From the NCBI RefSeq assembly GCF_029889905.1, contig NZ_JARANZ010000011.1:1-64000 (forward strand): a DNA stretch of 64,000 bases, read 5' to 3'. The stretch is from Chromohalobacter sp. 11-W. GTDB lineage: Bacteria > Pseudomonadota > Gammaproteobacteria > Pseudomonadales > Halomonadaceae. The position numbers and the translations under genes are program-made. The notes beneath the pieces are model-generated. The model was not told the origin of the DNA, ran no database searches, and was given only the letters and a program-made list of their open reading frames with translations. Position 1 is the stretch's first letter, and each line of letters starts with the position of its first letter. Below are positions 35,456 through 44,392 of the stretch, in pieces.

Positions 35456-36349
35456 ATGCAACTCAAATCGTTACGCCTGTTCATGGCCGTGGCCGAAACC
35501 GGCAGTTTCGTGGCCGCCGCCGAGAAGATGCATACGGTGCAATCCAACGTGACAGCCCATCTCAAGAGGCTCGAGGAAGAACTCGACGCCCAGCTCGTCC
35601 ATCGAACAGGCCAGACGCGCCTGACCTCTGCCGGGCGAACGCTTATAGCGTATGCCGAGCGCATGCTGTCTGCGCATGATGACGCGCTATCGCACTTCAA
35701 GGGCAGCGATAAGACGCATGGCCAACTGCGGATCGGCGCCATGGAAACCACGACCGCGTTACGGCTCCCACCGATCCTCACGGCGTACCATGCCGTCCAC
35801 CCCGAGGTCGATATCACGCTACACACGGGCTCCACCGCGGAACTCATCGAGATGTTGATGGCAGGCCACGTCGACGGCGTATTCATCGCGGGAGGTCTCG
35901 AACATCGCCGTTATCATCTGCTCAAGGCCTTCAGTGAACGCCTCGTGCTGGTCGGCCCCCAACCCATGGCCGCGATGCCCACCTCGGAGGAGCTGATGGC
36001 TACCGCCTTCCTCGCGTTTCGCCAAGGCTGTAGCTATCGCCAGCGCATCGAGCTGCTCCTGGCCTCCCATGGCGTCAACGCAGCACGCATCTTCGAGTTC
36101 GGAAGCCTGGATGCCATGCTCGGCTGTGTCGCCGCCGGAATGGGCTATACCGTGCTCCCTTTAAGCACGGTCGAGGCCCATCAGCACCGCTTTGGTATCC
36201 ACTACCTGGCCTTGCCGACGTCCCTGGCGGAAATCGACACCTACTTCGCCGCGCCAGAACCCGCCACCTGGACGCCCGCCCTGGCCCGCTTCGTCGACAC
36301 CGTGCACCAGGCCACAAACATGCCCGAACCGCAGCCCATCGAATCCTGA
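35456..36349 (+). CDS. LysR-type transcriptional regulator
   Basis: A 297-residue LysR regulator; HTH at residues 1-60 (LKSLRLFMAVAETGSFVAAAEKMHTVQSNVTAHLKRLEEELDAQL), effector domain from about 88 (GQLRIGAMETTTALRLPPILTAYHAVHPEVDITLHTG). The start has GGGGAGA before it. It is divergent from the PNPOx-like gene, separated by 263 bp, and so is a candidate regulator of it. The tspO relic follows 54 bp after the stop, marking the likely end of this accessory block. Confidence 0.87.
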   Translation: MQLKSLRLFMAVAETGSFVAAAEKMHTVQSNVTAHLKRLEEELDAQLVHRTGQTRLTSAGRTLIAYAERMLSAHDDALSHFKGSDKTHGQLRIGAMETTTALRLPPILTAYHAVHPEVDITLHTGSTAELIEMLMAGHVDGVFIAGGLEHRRYHLLKAFSERLVLVGPQPMAAMPTSEELMATAFLAFRQGCSYRQRIELLLASHGVNAARIFEFGSLDAMLGCVAAGMGYTVLPLSTVEAHQHRFGIHYLALPTSLAEIDTYFAAPEPATWTPALARFVDTVHQATNMPEPQPIES

Positions 36350-36403
36350 TATCCGCCAACGCGAATTGTCATGGGCCATTCACGTTCACGGCCTCGGCGC
36401 CGA

Positions 36404-36460
36404 CTGGCCACGGCACTGATCTACACCATCTGGCTGCTCAACCCACAATTGCTGGGGTAA
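36404..36460 (+). pseudogene. Relic 3' end of a second tspO gene
   Basis: 57 bp that read LATALIYTIWLLNPQLLG-stop, against LATALTYTVWQLNPQLLG-stop at the end of intact tspO (32571-32627): 48 of 57 bases and 15 of 18 residues agree, without gaps. No further tspO sequence precedes it. Most differences are at third codon positions, so the relic derives from a diverged functional allele. Confidence 0.88.
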
Positions 36461-36650
36461 GGCCAACTCTCGGCAGGGAAGCACCTTACTGGAAAGCCGG
36501 CTGACGTCGCATTGGTAGGATGGCCTAGAATGGTGGGGCTCGGTGCTCACGCTGGCGTTTACTCGCTTCGATCCACCATGTCAGATCATCCGCAAACCGG
36601 CCAAACGCACGTTCGAAGGATTTCCCGGCGTCCCCGACGGACATGCCGTT

Positions 36651-37115
36651 CTAATCCAGCGTATTGGCAATCTGGCCAACCGCGACCGTGCTGGAAATGA
36701 CCACCATACCCATCTCAGCTAGAGTGCCGTGCCAGGCCAGATTGGCGTGAGCACCGCCGAGGCGGCCGGCCGAATAGCTAACGATACCGGCCGGACGCCA
36801 GAACCACTCTTCCAGAAAGTGATCGGTCAGGTTCTTCAGCCCCGGCTGCATGCCCCAGTTGTATTCGCCTGTGACGAAGATGAAACCATCGGCCTCGCGA
36901 ATCTTGACCGCCAGTGCCTCCATCGGTGCCGGCGCCTCGCCCTCGGGATACTCCTTGTACATGCGATCCAGCATCGGCAGACCGACGGCCTTGGCATCGA
37001 TCAGTTCGGCATCGGCGCCGCGATTCTTCAACGTCTTGACGATATAGTCGGCGAGCCGAATGCCGGCGCGGTCGGACCGGTAGGAACCGTAGAAAACAAG
37101 AATACGATCAGCCAT
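36651..37115 (-). CDS. NADPH-dependent FMN reductase family protein
   Basis: A 154-residue flavodoxin-fold reductase. The flavin phosphate loop is YGSYRSDRAGIR near the N-terminus, and FVTGEYNWGMQPGLKNLTDH matches the 'peYn.s.pg.lKnaiD' block of the family. It reduces flavins, quinones or azo compounds with NADPH. The start at MADRILVFYGSYR follows GAGGTGCTTCCC; the frame extends upstream without conservation. It is divergent from the cupin gene; both lie between the tspO relic and the SDR relic. Confidence 0.85.
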   Translation of the reverse strand: MADRILVFYGSYRSDRAGIRLADYIVKTLKNRGADAELIDAKAVGLPMLDRMYKEYPEGEAPAPMEALAVKIREADGFIFVTGEYNWGMQPGLKNLTDHFLEEWFWRPAGIVSYSAGRLGGAHANLAWHGTLAEMGMVVISSTVAVGQIANTLD

Positions 37116-37283
37116 AGGGAAGCACCTCGAACGCGAAGGGTGAGTGGGCAGACAAGCCCCTTCAGAGTAGCGCCGTCGAGGGCAAGCCACCACGATCACT
37201 CCCTCATGCGAAAGCCTACTTTATCTCCCGCCTAGAACCGGGCATCACTGTGCATGACAGCCAACAACGCACAGGAGCCTGAC

Positions 37284-37817
37284 ATGCCCACCCACGCCGC
37301 CACCGAATTCTGGAAGGACCTCGCCCCCATCACCGAAAGCTTCAAGCCCGATGCCAGGCCCGAGGTTCACATCGCCAACGCGCCCACCGAAGACGAACGC
37401 TACTACGTGCCGTTTTCCGAGACCGTCTCGTCCCGGCCGCTATGGATCTCACCCTCGCAAAACCGCTGGTGCGACGTCCTCATGGCCAAGGGCGCCGGAC
37501 TGGTCAACCGCCACTACCACCCGCATGAAGTCTTCGCTTACACCATCTCCGGCAAATGGGGCTACCTAGAGCACGACTGGGTCGCCACCGCCGGCGACTT
37601 CATCTACGAAACGCCCGGCGAAGGCCACACCCTCGTCGCCTACGACCACCCCGACCCCATGCGCGTATTTTTCATCGTCACCGGCCCACTGATCTGGCTG
37701 GATGAAAACGGAGACTCCTGCGGCCACTTCGACGTGCACGATTACATCGCCCTTTGCCGCGACCACTACGCCAAAGTCGGCCTCGGCGCCGACCTGGTCG
37801 ACAGCCTCTTCCGTTAA
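37284..37817 (+). CDS. Cupin protein, 2,4'-dihydroxyacetophenone dioxygenase-like
   Basis: A 177-residue single-domain cupin with metal-ligand pattern in NRHYHPHEVFAYTISGKWGYLEHDW (two His and a Glu) and the later His in GEGHTLVAYD. Flanks (YYVPFSETVSSRPLWISPSQNRWCDVLMAKGAGLV) resemble the 2,4'-dihydroxyacetophenone dioxygenase / ChrR-like cupins. An Fe-dependent ring-side-chain dioxygenase is possible but unproved. The Met ten codons upstream is an alternative start; AGGAGCCTGAC precedes the one chosen. A strong terminator follows. Confidence 0.78.
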   Translation: MPTHAATEFWKDLAPITESFKPDARPEVHIANAPTEDERYYVPFSETVSSRPLWISPSQNRWCDVLMAKGAGLVNRHYHPHEVFAYTISGKWGYLEHDWVATAGDFIYETPGEGHTLVAYDHPDPMRVFFIVTGPLIWLDENGDSCGHFDVHDYIALCRDHYAKVGLGADLVDSLFR

Positions 37818-37843
37818 TTGCCGGTTTTTAAGATGAGCACCGC

Positions 37844-37877
37844 CACGCCGCTGCTCATCCCAGCGGCGTGATTTTTT
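37844..37877 (+). terminator. Terminator after the cupin gene
   Basis: CACGCCGCTG (37844-37853) / CAGCGGCGTG (37861-37870), 7-base loop, followed by ATTTTTTAT. Confidence 0.9.
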
Positions 37878-38058
37878 ATGCGGCTTTGCTACAGTTAATG
37901 TAGCGTTAGGTGTGGGAAGGTTACTAACTGGAAATGATATGGAGTAGAAATGTCAGAAAGGCCGTGAGCGTATCCATCCATCTTATAAAGCCGTCACGAC
38001 GTTAGAACACGATCGTCCTTTCGCTGACCACTCAATAGTGCCAATAAAGGAGAAATCT

Positions 38059-38190
38059 ATGGGAATCAAACCAGGCCCAAAAAGAACTGCCGAATCAACT
38101 GGCAAGCCAGATAAGCGTCAACGGGATAATAAAAAGACTCCCGGGAACACTCCCTCACTTAAGCCTCACAAGCACAAGAAAGGAGACTAA
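38059..38190 (+). CDS. Small basic protein, unknown
   Basis: A 43-residue, strongly basic, probably disordered product beginning MGIKPGPKRTAESTGKPDKR and ending HKHKKGD, with 13 Lys and 3 Arg. AAAGGAG lies 7 bp before the ATG. No hydrophobic segment, no Cys, no domain recognised. Such peptides may bind nucleic acid or ribosomes; that is speculation. It stands alone between the cupin terminator and the SDR relic. Confidence 0.55.
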   Translation: MGIKPGPKRTAESTGKPDKRQRDNKKTPGNTPSLKPHKHKKGD

Positions 38191-38319
38191 TAAAAGAATA
38201 ACCGCACCTAGCCTGCCACAAGGATGTGGACTTCCTCCGACCTTTAAACAGTACCCTCTGTATTCCCGCTCCCAGCCGATCCCCGGCCTCACGGTTGGGG
38301 CGTGGCACCTTTTCTCCCC

Positions 38320-38610
38320 TCACTCGTCGTAATCGATGGCACACGCGGACCAGGCCTGGCGCGTAGGCATGACTTCCAGTCAGTTGAAGTTGATGTGCGG
38401 AGGAAGCGTAGCGACACACGCACGCCGGTACCGCAAGCGACAGCGCAGGCTATAACTGAACTGTTTGACGAAGGCCGTGAAGGCGCCGCAAGCATAGCTG
38501 CCTGAGTACGATCATTGGACGACGATGGAGCCGACCCCGATCAGCGTAGACAGCAGCCCATCGGTTACATTGACCAGCCCCGTAACGTTGGTATCGATCG
38601 TGGTGTGCCG
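38320..38610 (-). pseudogene. Truncated SDR gene, relic of the gene at 46721
   Basis: On the minus strand this holds the 3' part of an SDR gene. The first 95 bp from the stop side agree at about 83 positions with 46721-46815. Then about 140 bp of the intact gene are missing, and matching resumes (CGCACGCCGG, CTGAACTGTT, GATGGAGCCGAC) with a further small gap, ending at GTGTGCCG, equivalent to about 47174 in the intact copy. The 5' third with the cofactor-binding motif is absent. It abuts the LysE gene. Confidence 0.88.
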
Positions 38611-38613
38611 CCA

Positions 38614-39243
38614 TCACCTCCGCGGTTGAAGATCCTTGGTAGCCAAGAGGGTTGCCGCGAGGATCATCAGCCCACCACAGATCTTGCTTACGAGACCGAA
38701 CGAGTAACGTTGAAGCGCGGCTGCCGCTCGAATGCCCAACCAGCCCCATAGCAGGAGGATTACTCCATCAACCACGATATAGGTCAGGCCAAGAATGAGA
38801 AGTTGCGGTAGGACCGGGCTGCCTGGGTCAATGAACTGAGGAAAGAGGGCACCGAAGAACACGACAGCAAATGGGTTGGCCATGGACGTTATGAAACCCT
38901 GCCGGAAGAGGCGAAGCGAAGAGCCTGTGTCACTGACAGCGACCTTTCGTCCCTCTTCCTTCGACAGGATGAGTTGAAGCCCGATCCAGATGAGATAGGC
39001 CACCCCGAACCATTTTATCCAGAGAAACGCGGTTGCAGATGTCGCAATGATCGCTGCGAGACCGAAAGCTGCGGCGATCATCTGCAGGCAATTGGCGGTC
39101 AGGTCCCCACAGGCCGTGAATACGCTACGCCGCAAACCGTGTCGGATGCTATTCGAGATGATTAGCAATTGGCTGGTATCAGTAGGGGTGGCAAAGAAGA
39201 CCGCCACAGCAGAAAGATAGACCAAGTAGGTTTCCAAAGGCAT
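38614..39243 (-). CDS. LysE/RhtB-family amino-acid exporter
   Basis: A 209-residue membrane protein with six hydrophobic segments and the LysE/RhtB pattern: VAVFFATPTDTSQLLIISNSIRHGLRRSVFTACGDL near the N-terminus (usually 'TPGPn.l.v...s...G...g...a.G'), then FLWIKWFGVAYLIWIGLQLI and FRQGFITSMANPFAVVFFGALFPQFID. The normal TPGPN is changed to TPTDT, an unusual variation at a conserved site. It exports amino acids or derivatives. Its stop is 3 bp from the SDR relic. Confidence 0.85.
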   Translation of the reverse strand: MPLETYLVYLSAVAVFFATPTDTSQLLIISNSIRHGLRRSVFTACGDLTANCLQMIAAAFGLAAIIATSATAFLWIKWFGVAYLIWIGLQLILSKEEGRKVAVSDTGSSLRLFRQGFITSMANPFAVVFFGALFPQFIDPGSPVLPQLLILGLTYIVVDGVILLLWGWLGIRAAAALQRYSFGLVSKICGGLMILAATLLATKDLQPRR

Positions 39244-39823
39244 CCGATGCTCTCCTCAGCAGCAATGAAATACTATGCCGATTACCTATGGCAAAGTCCA
39301 CGCTGTCACACCATATAGGTATCAGGCGGTTCCTGATGCCGCTTGCCTCCCCACGTTATTGATTTTGGCTGCGACATCAGTGTCCATCCGATATGCATCC
39401 TACAGTGCTTTCAAAACTTAATGTGCAAGACGGTCTTCTATGCCACTTTGAAGGCCTCCCAGCCCGGCCAGTGCAATCGACTCCTGGGACCCCGCAGCCG
39501 CTCTGAAGATGACCTCAGATTGCCCAGCGGGCTGATCTTATATAAAGAAATTGCGTGAATCTTTCTGTGTATGGCAACGGCCTGTTTTTTACAGTAGGTT
39601 ACAATGACGATTCGACACGATACGCCGTATGAATGGCGATAGGGGATCGTCATCTAGCAAGAGGCTCCTCTGGAGCCCGCTGCGGAAGAGAAGGACTGGG
39701 CTTGCTCCGTACTGACGAACCATGAGGCGTTATCGCAATCGCAGCCTGGTAGGCGGCTATCGAACTGTTTTCGGATAGTCGAAAAGCGGCAAACCGCTGG
39801 TCAAATCATGGGGCAATGGGGCT
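39244..39823. other. 580-bp gap, no gene recognised
   Basis: Between the LysE and diguanylate cyclase genes. All six frames lack a plausible gene. Small inverted repeats occur (GGCTCC-TCT-GGAGCC at 39663-39677; AGCGG-CAAA-CCGCT near 39785). The sequence was compared by eye with the c-di-GMP GEMM riboswitch and did not match. It may be decayed coding DNA. Confidence 0.45.
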
Positions 39824-41029
39824 GTGTCATCATTACAAACGCAACATCGTGTGCATTGGCTGACTGGGCAGTTTAGCGAATATAGCAGGGAATCGATGTA
39901 CCGCAAGTCCATCAAAACGAGCGTGCGGTTTGAGTCCTGCCTTTCGTTGATCTTGGTATCCCTGGTCTTCGGAATGTTTGCTATTACTGACTACCATCTT
40001 CTCGGCGTATCCAAGGAGTATTATTTACTCATCACCATGCGCATCGTGGTGGTGAGCCTCTGCCTTCTCCTGGCATTCATCATCGGACGCTGGGGCAGCT
40101 ACTCCCGTAGAGCCTGGCTGCACGCTCTGCCGCTCTGGATAATTGCGACGGGGATCATTTTAATCGTTCCCTTGCGCCCCGAAAGCCTCTTCACTCAGAT
40201 AACGGCGGTGGTGGTCGCCACCATGGCTTTCTACCTTCTGATTCCCAATCTGCTGACGGTGGCGATGTTTGCGAGCCTCTATTTGAGCATTGGCTTCCTA
40301 GTCTCTGCAGTGCTGTTTGCGGAGATTGCACCAGTGGTGACGCTTCGCCTGGCGCTGCTATTGATTATGACTAATGTAGTGGGCTTCTGTGCCTTGCTGC
40401 GTTTGGAGACCTTGCAGCGCAAGCAATTTGCACTGCTGCACGAAGAGCGTGACCAAAATCGCCATCTACTCAAGGAAATAGCGCATCGAAAGTCACTGGA
40501 AGCACAGTTGCGCATGGTTGCCGAGCGGGATGCCCTGACAGGACTCGATAGTCGCGGTCATTTCATGAAGCGGGCCGAGGCGCTATTACAGCGCTCGCGA
40601 TTGGAAAAGATGCCGTTCAGCCTTTTCATGATCGATGTGGATCATTTCAAGAGCATCAACGATACCTGGGGCCACACTCATGGGGATTGGGTGCTGACCA
40701 AGATCGCGGCGGTTTGTGCGCAATCGCTCCGCCCCACTGATGTGATAGGGCGCTTCGGCGGTGAAGAGTTCGTGGTGGCCCTGCCGGACACCAGCCCCGA
40801 GGACGCTCAAATCGTGGCGGAGCGCTTGAAGAAACAAGTCGCCGAACTGCCGTTAAAAGAAGAAATGAGCGAGTTGTGCCTGAGCGTCACCATCGGTATC
40901 GCTTTAGCACACACTGAAGAGGCCGACCTCGAGTCCTTGATCACGCGAGCGGATCAGACACTATACGTTGGCAAGCGCAACGGCAGGAACCGGGTAGTGA
41001 TGTGCCGCGAGGGGATGGAAGAGGAATAA
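39824..41029 (+). CDS. Membrane-bound diguanylate cyclase (GGDEF)
   Basis: A 401-residue protein: about six N-terminal membrane segments (residues 35-210), a short linking coiled segment (HEERDQNRHLLKEIAHRKSLEAQL), then a GGDEF domain to the end. The active site is GGEEF at about 311-315, and RPTD five residues before it is an intact RxxD inhibitory site, so the enzyme should make c-di-GMP and be feedback-inhibited. DALTGLDSRGHF opens the domain. No phosphodiesterase domain. The start may also be at the Met of MYRKSIKTS (39896). Confidence 0.9.
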   Translation: MSSLQTQHRVHWLTGQFSEYSRESMYRKSIKTSVRFESCLSLILVSLVFGMFAITDYHLLGVSKEYYLLITMRIVVVSLCLLLAFIIGRWGSYSRRAWLHALPLWIIATGIILIVPLRPESLFTQITAVVVATMAFYLLIPNLLTVAMFASLYLSIGFLVSAVLFAEIAPVVTLRLALLLIMTNVVGFCALLRLETLQRKQFALLHEERDQNRHLLKEIAHRKSLEAQLRMVAERDALTGLDSRGHFMKRAEALLQRSRLEKMPFSLFMIDVDHFKSINDTWGHTHGDWVLTKIAAVCAQSLRPTDVIGRFGGEEFVVALPDTSPEDAQIVAERLKKQVAELPLKEEMSELCLSVTIGIALAHTEEADLESLITRADQTLYVGKRNGRNRVVMCREGMEEE

Positions 41030-41133
41030 ATGCGCTTCCGTTACGGTGTCTTTTCCAGGAGCAAGGCCAGGCGCTTGTGATTTAGGGCGGCTGCGTCGTG
41101 GGGCGCCCTTGCAGAGTTCGGTGGTGAAGTGCA

Positions 41134-41157
41134 CGCGGGTCAGACCGTTGACCCGCG
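41134..41157. terminator. Hairpin between cyclase and Tct genes
   Basis: CGCGGGTCA (41134-41142) / TGACCCGCG (41149-41157), 9-bp stem and 6-base loop, between the convergent cyclase and transporter genes. Confidence 0.5.
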
Positions 41158-41179
41158 GAAAGTGTATGACAGCGCTGCT

Positions 41180-43129
41180 TCAGCCGAATAGCCAGGGATC
41201 GACCAGTCCGCTCGGATAGGTCAGAGTCAGGAACTCGGCCATGCCTGCCAGAAAGACTGTCACTCCTAGCGCCATGACAACCGCTACCCAAGGCTTGAGA
41301 CGCGCGATGGCCAAGAGGAAAACGAGGCAGAACAGCGTCGCCGCCGTGATGAATCCCAGTAGCTGTATGGCACCGACCAGAGCGAAGAAGCCTGCCAGCC
41401 AGAGCCCTTGCAGGCCGATAGCTTGAGGCTGCCATTGAGGACGGTGCATCAGGCAACGCGCGATCTCCATGAGGCAGGAAACGGTGAGGATCGCGATGGC
41501 CAGCCGGGGCATGATGCCGCCTATCAAGGTCAGGTCGGCCACATCGAGCCAGGCAACGATTGCCGTCCCCAGCAAGGCGGCGAAGAGCATCACGTCGATG
41601 ACGCCCAGGGAAGGAGGCTCGGTGCGGTCCGTAGAGGCAGCTCCAAGCGAGGAGACCTGGCGCCGCTTGATCCACAGCGAACGCAGCAAGGGAATGAAGA
41701 GAGCCGCCAGGATCAAGGCACCGATGATCAACACACCAGGGCGCATGAAGGCATTCGTCCCCTGAAACTGCACCGCCTGATAGAAGTAACCCTCCGCTCC
41801 CGGCGCCAATACGAAGCCGATAAGAAAGGCAGGGCGCGACCAGTTCGCCTGCTTGAACAGAACGCCCAGGATGCCCACCGCTCCCAGAGCGAGAAGGTCA
41901 CCCATGGAACGCGTGGCCTGGAAAGCGGCGAACATGATCAGCACCGTGATCAGAGGTGCCAGTGTGGCGAAAGGGACTCGGGTCAGGCTGGCGACGGGGC
42001 GTGCCAGCACCAGGCAGAGCGCGGCCCCCAGGATATTGGCCAGGGCCAGCGACCAAATGATGGTGTAGGTCAGGTCGAGATGCGTTTCAATCATGCCGAC
42101 ACCCGGCTGCAGGCCGAGCAATAACAGCCCGCCGAGGAACACCGCGGCTGTCCCCGAGCCCGGTACGCCGAACAGCAGGGTCGGCACCATGGCCCCGCAA
42201 GCGCAGGCATTGTTGGCGGATTCGGGGGCGATCACCCCGCGAATATCCCCCTTGCCGAATTCGGACTTGTCCTTGGCGCTCTGCACCGCATGGCCATAGG
42301 TGAGCCAATCGACCACGGAGCCGGCCAAGCCAGGAATCGTGCCGATCAGGCTGCCGATAGCGGCGCAACGCGCGACGAGGCCTCGTTGCTCACGAACATT
42401 GCGGATGCCTGTCCGCCAGCCTTCGCCGAGTTCACAAGGCTCTTCGGCGATCGAACCGCGTTTAACGAGTAGATCGACAATCTCCGGGAGAGCGAAGATC
42501 CCGAGCCCCACCACCACCAACGGCACGCCATCGTAGAGATAGTCGAGCCCGAAGTTCATGCGAAACTCACCGGTTGCCGGCGCCATACCGATGGCCCCCA
42601 CCAGCAGGCCCAGGCCACAGGCGGCGAGTCCTTTGAAGAGGTCGCGCCCGGAGAGCACGGCCACCATCGACAGGCCCAGCAGGGTCAGCATGAACAACTC
42701 GGAGGAAGAGAACGATAGCACCAGCGGACGGGCGATCAAGATAAAACCGGTCAAGATGACGGCACCGATGATGCCCCCGATCATCGAGGACAGAAAGGCA
42801 CTGGACAGCGCACGTGCCGCCTGGCCACGCTTGGCCAGCGAGAAACCATCGATGACAGTTGCCTGGGATGCACTGGAGCCGGGAATCCCCAACAGTACCG
42901 AGGCAAAGGTATCCCCGGTGGGAATCACGGCGACCAAGCCCATCAGCATGCCGAGGGCCGCGGTCGGTTCCATGCCGTAGAGAAAAGGCAGCAGCAGCGA
43001 CATGCCGGCGATGCCCCCGAGGCCGGGGATAATGCCGACAACGAGGCCGACCAGCACACCCAGCACCATGAAGAGCAGATGGGACAGTGTGAAGAGCTGT
43101 CCCAGGCTTGAGAGAAAGATATCGAGCAT
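41180..43129 (-). CDS. Tripartite tricarboxylate transporter, fused TctA-TctB
   Basis: A 649-residue membrane protein. Residues about 1-500 are the large permease TctA (GLVVGIIPGLGGIAGMSLLLPFLYGMEPTAALGMLMGLVAVIPTGDTF; ILLGIPGSSASQATVIDGF), and about 505-649 are the four-segment TctB subunit (GVIDVMLFAALLGTAIVAWLDVADLTLIGGIMPRLAIAILTV). In most bacteria these are separate genes. With the binding protein encoded just upstream it imports a di- or tricarboxylate by Na+ or H+ coupling. The adjacent PrpF/GalD-type gene suggests an unsaturated tricarboxylate such as an oxalomesaconate-type acid or precursor; inference. Confidence 0.88.
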   Translation of the reverse strand: MLDIFLSSLGQLFTLSHLLFMVLGVLVGLVVGIIPGLGGIAGMSLLLPFLYGMEPTAALGMLMGLVAVIPTGDTFASVLLGIPGSSASQATVIDGFSLAKRGQAARALSSAFLSSMIGGIIGAVILTGFILIARPLVLSFSSSELFMLTLLGLSMVAVLSGRDLFKGLAACGLGLLVGAIGMAPATGEFRMNFGLDYLYDGVPLVVVGLGIFALPEIVDLLVKRGSIAEEPCELGEGWRTGIRNVREQRGLVARCAAIGSLIGTIPGLAGSVVDWLTYGHAVQSAKDKSEFGKGDIRGVIAPESANNACACGAMVPTLLFGVPGSGTAAVFLGGLLLLGLQPGVGMIETHLDLTYTIIWSLALANILGAALCLVLARPVASLTRVPFATLAPLITVLIMFAAFQATRSMGDLLALGAVGILGVLFKQANWSRPAFLIGFVLAPGAEGYFYQAVQFQGTNAFMRPGVLIIGALILAALFIPLLRSLWIKRRQVSSLGAASTDRTEPPSLGVIDVMLFAALLGTAIVAWLDVADLTLIGGIMPRLAIAILTVSCLMEIARCLMHRPQWQPQAIGLQGLWLAGFFALVGAIQLLGFITAATLFCLVFLLAIARLKPWVAVVMALGVTVFLAGMAEFLTLTYPSGLVDPWLFG

Positions 43130-43208
43130 GGCGTATAGCTCTTATTTTGTGTGACCGGTTGAAGCCGGGAAGACCGGTCCCAGTGAGACCGGCACATCCG
43201 GCTGCGCG

Positions 43209-44327
43209 TCAGATCTTGGCGCCGTGCTCCGACTCTAGCCAGTCGGCCAGCCAGTCGCGCGTGGCATCATTAATGGACATGGCATCCTCAAGGTGGCGCT
43301 GGACGGTGTCGCCGATCACCGGTGTGTAAGGCCCCAATTGCGCGGCGGCGGCTTTCTTGAACGCCTTGGTGTCCACGAAATCTCGTGCCGCCTGACGATA
43401 GGAATCGATCAGGGCTTGCGGCGTGTCCTTCGGCACCATGATCAGCTTCTGCAAGGCATAGCCGGAGGCAAAGAATTTGCGAAATGCCTCATATTCTTTG
43501 CCTGATGGTGCCTTACCATGCCGCGCCTGGTAGACCTCGTTGAAAGTGGGCAAATCCGGGAAAGTCGGATCACGCACGATCTTTCCTTCGTCGTTGAGTA
43601 CGCCAAGCGAAAAGAGCGGCACTGCCTTGCCCGCCTCCACCAGCGGCTCGACATTGCTCAGATAAGCGGAGGTCGTCTGGAAGTCGATGTCGGCTTCACC
43701 ACGCTCGAACGCCAGGCGGCCCTCGCCCCGACTGCGCATGCCGAAGACGGCTTGCACGTCGGCCCCCAGCATGTCCAGCGCGATCAGGACAGGCAGCTCG
43801 ACGCCAGTGGGATTCTGCGCTGCCAGTTTGACCGGTTGTTCCAGCAGGGCGTCCAGCGCCGTCTCGGCCGACTCGCCAAGGCTGGGCTGGGCATAGACCA
43901 CTCCACCCGTCGGCGTGGCCAGGATGGGCGTCCAGTCGCTGTAGTCGTAACGCACGCGGGGATCGCCGAGCATGGCCGGATACTGGGTCGAGGCCGAGGT
44001 CCCCAGCCAGTCACTACCATCCGACTTGGCACGCACGGCGAACAGATTGGCGCCGTTGATCGAGCCACCACCAGGCACGTTGTCGATCATGATGGTCGGC
44101 TCTCCCGGCAGAGACTCGCTGAGCCAGGGCGAAAAGAAGCGCGCCCACACGTCTGTCCCTCCGCCGACACCAAAGGGAATGGTCCATTTGATGTTACCGG
44201 GCACCTCGACGTCCTGGGCCTGTACGGCTGTCGTCAGTCCCAGTCCAGCAATCGCGCCCCCTAGCAGTAATGCTTTCTTGAGTCGCCCGAGCGGAAGGCA
44301 AGCAGTTGCAGTCTTTTTGATTGGCAT
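43209..44327 (-). CDS. Tripartite tricarboxylate transporter binding protein (TctC)
   Basis: A 372-residue periplasmic binding protein of the Bug/TctC family with signal peptide (LKKALLLGGAIAGLGLTTAVQAQ). The domain begins with IKWTIPFGVGGGTDVWARFFSPWLSESL, the usual 'pf.pGG.tD...R' block, and NVPGGGSINGANLF follows. It is about 50 residues longer than typical Bug proteins (near 320), with inserts in the second half (DLPTFNEVYQARHGKAPSGKEYEAFRKF). It lies between the isomerase and permease genes on one strand, as an operon. Confidence 0.88.
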   Translation of the reverse strand: MPIKKTATACLPLGRLKKALLLGGAIAGLGLTTAVQAQDVEVPGNIKWTIPFGVGGGTDVWARFFSPWLSESLPGEPTIMIDNVPGGGSINGANLFAVRAKSDGSDWLGTSASTQYPAMLGDPRVRYDYSDWTPILATPTGGVVYAQPSLGESAETALDALLEQPVKLAAQNPTGVELPVLIALDMLGADVQAVFGMRSRGEGRLAFERGEADIDFQTTSAYLSNVEPLVEAGKAVPLFSLGVLNDEGKIVRDPTFPDLPTFNEVYQARHGKAPSGKEYEAFRKFFASGYALQKLIMVPKDTPQALIDSYRQAARDFVDTKAFKKAAAAQLGPYTPVIGDTVQRHLEDAMSINDATRDWLADWLESEHGAKI

Positions 44328-44392
44328 GGCGTTACTCCTGGCGTGTTGTAGTTGTCATGGTTGATGACGGTCATCCCTGCGGATGCAAGGAC

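Noticed and set aside
39600-39823. c-di-GMP riboswitch before the diguanylate cyclase gene
   Set aside because: Only short hairpins are visible; the conserved GEMM loops could not be identified.
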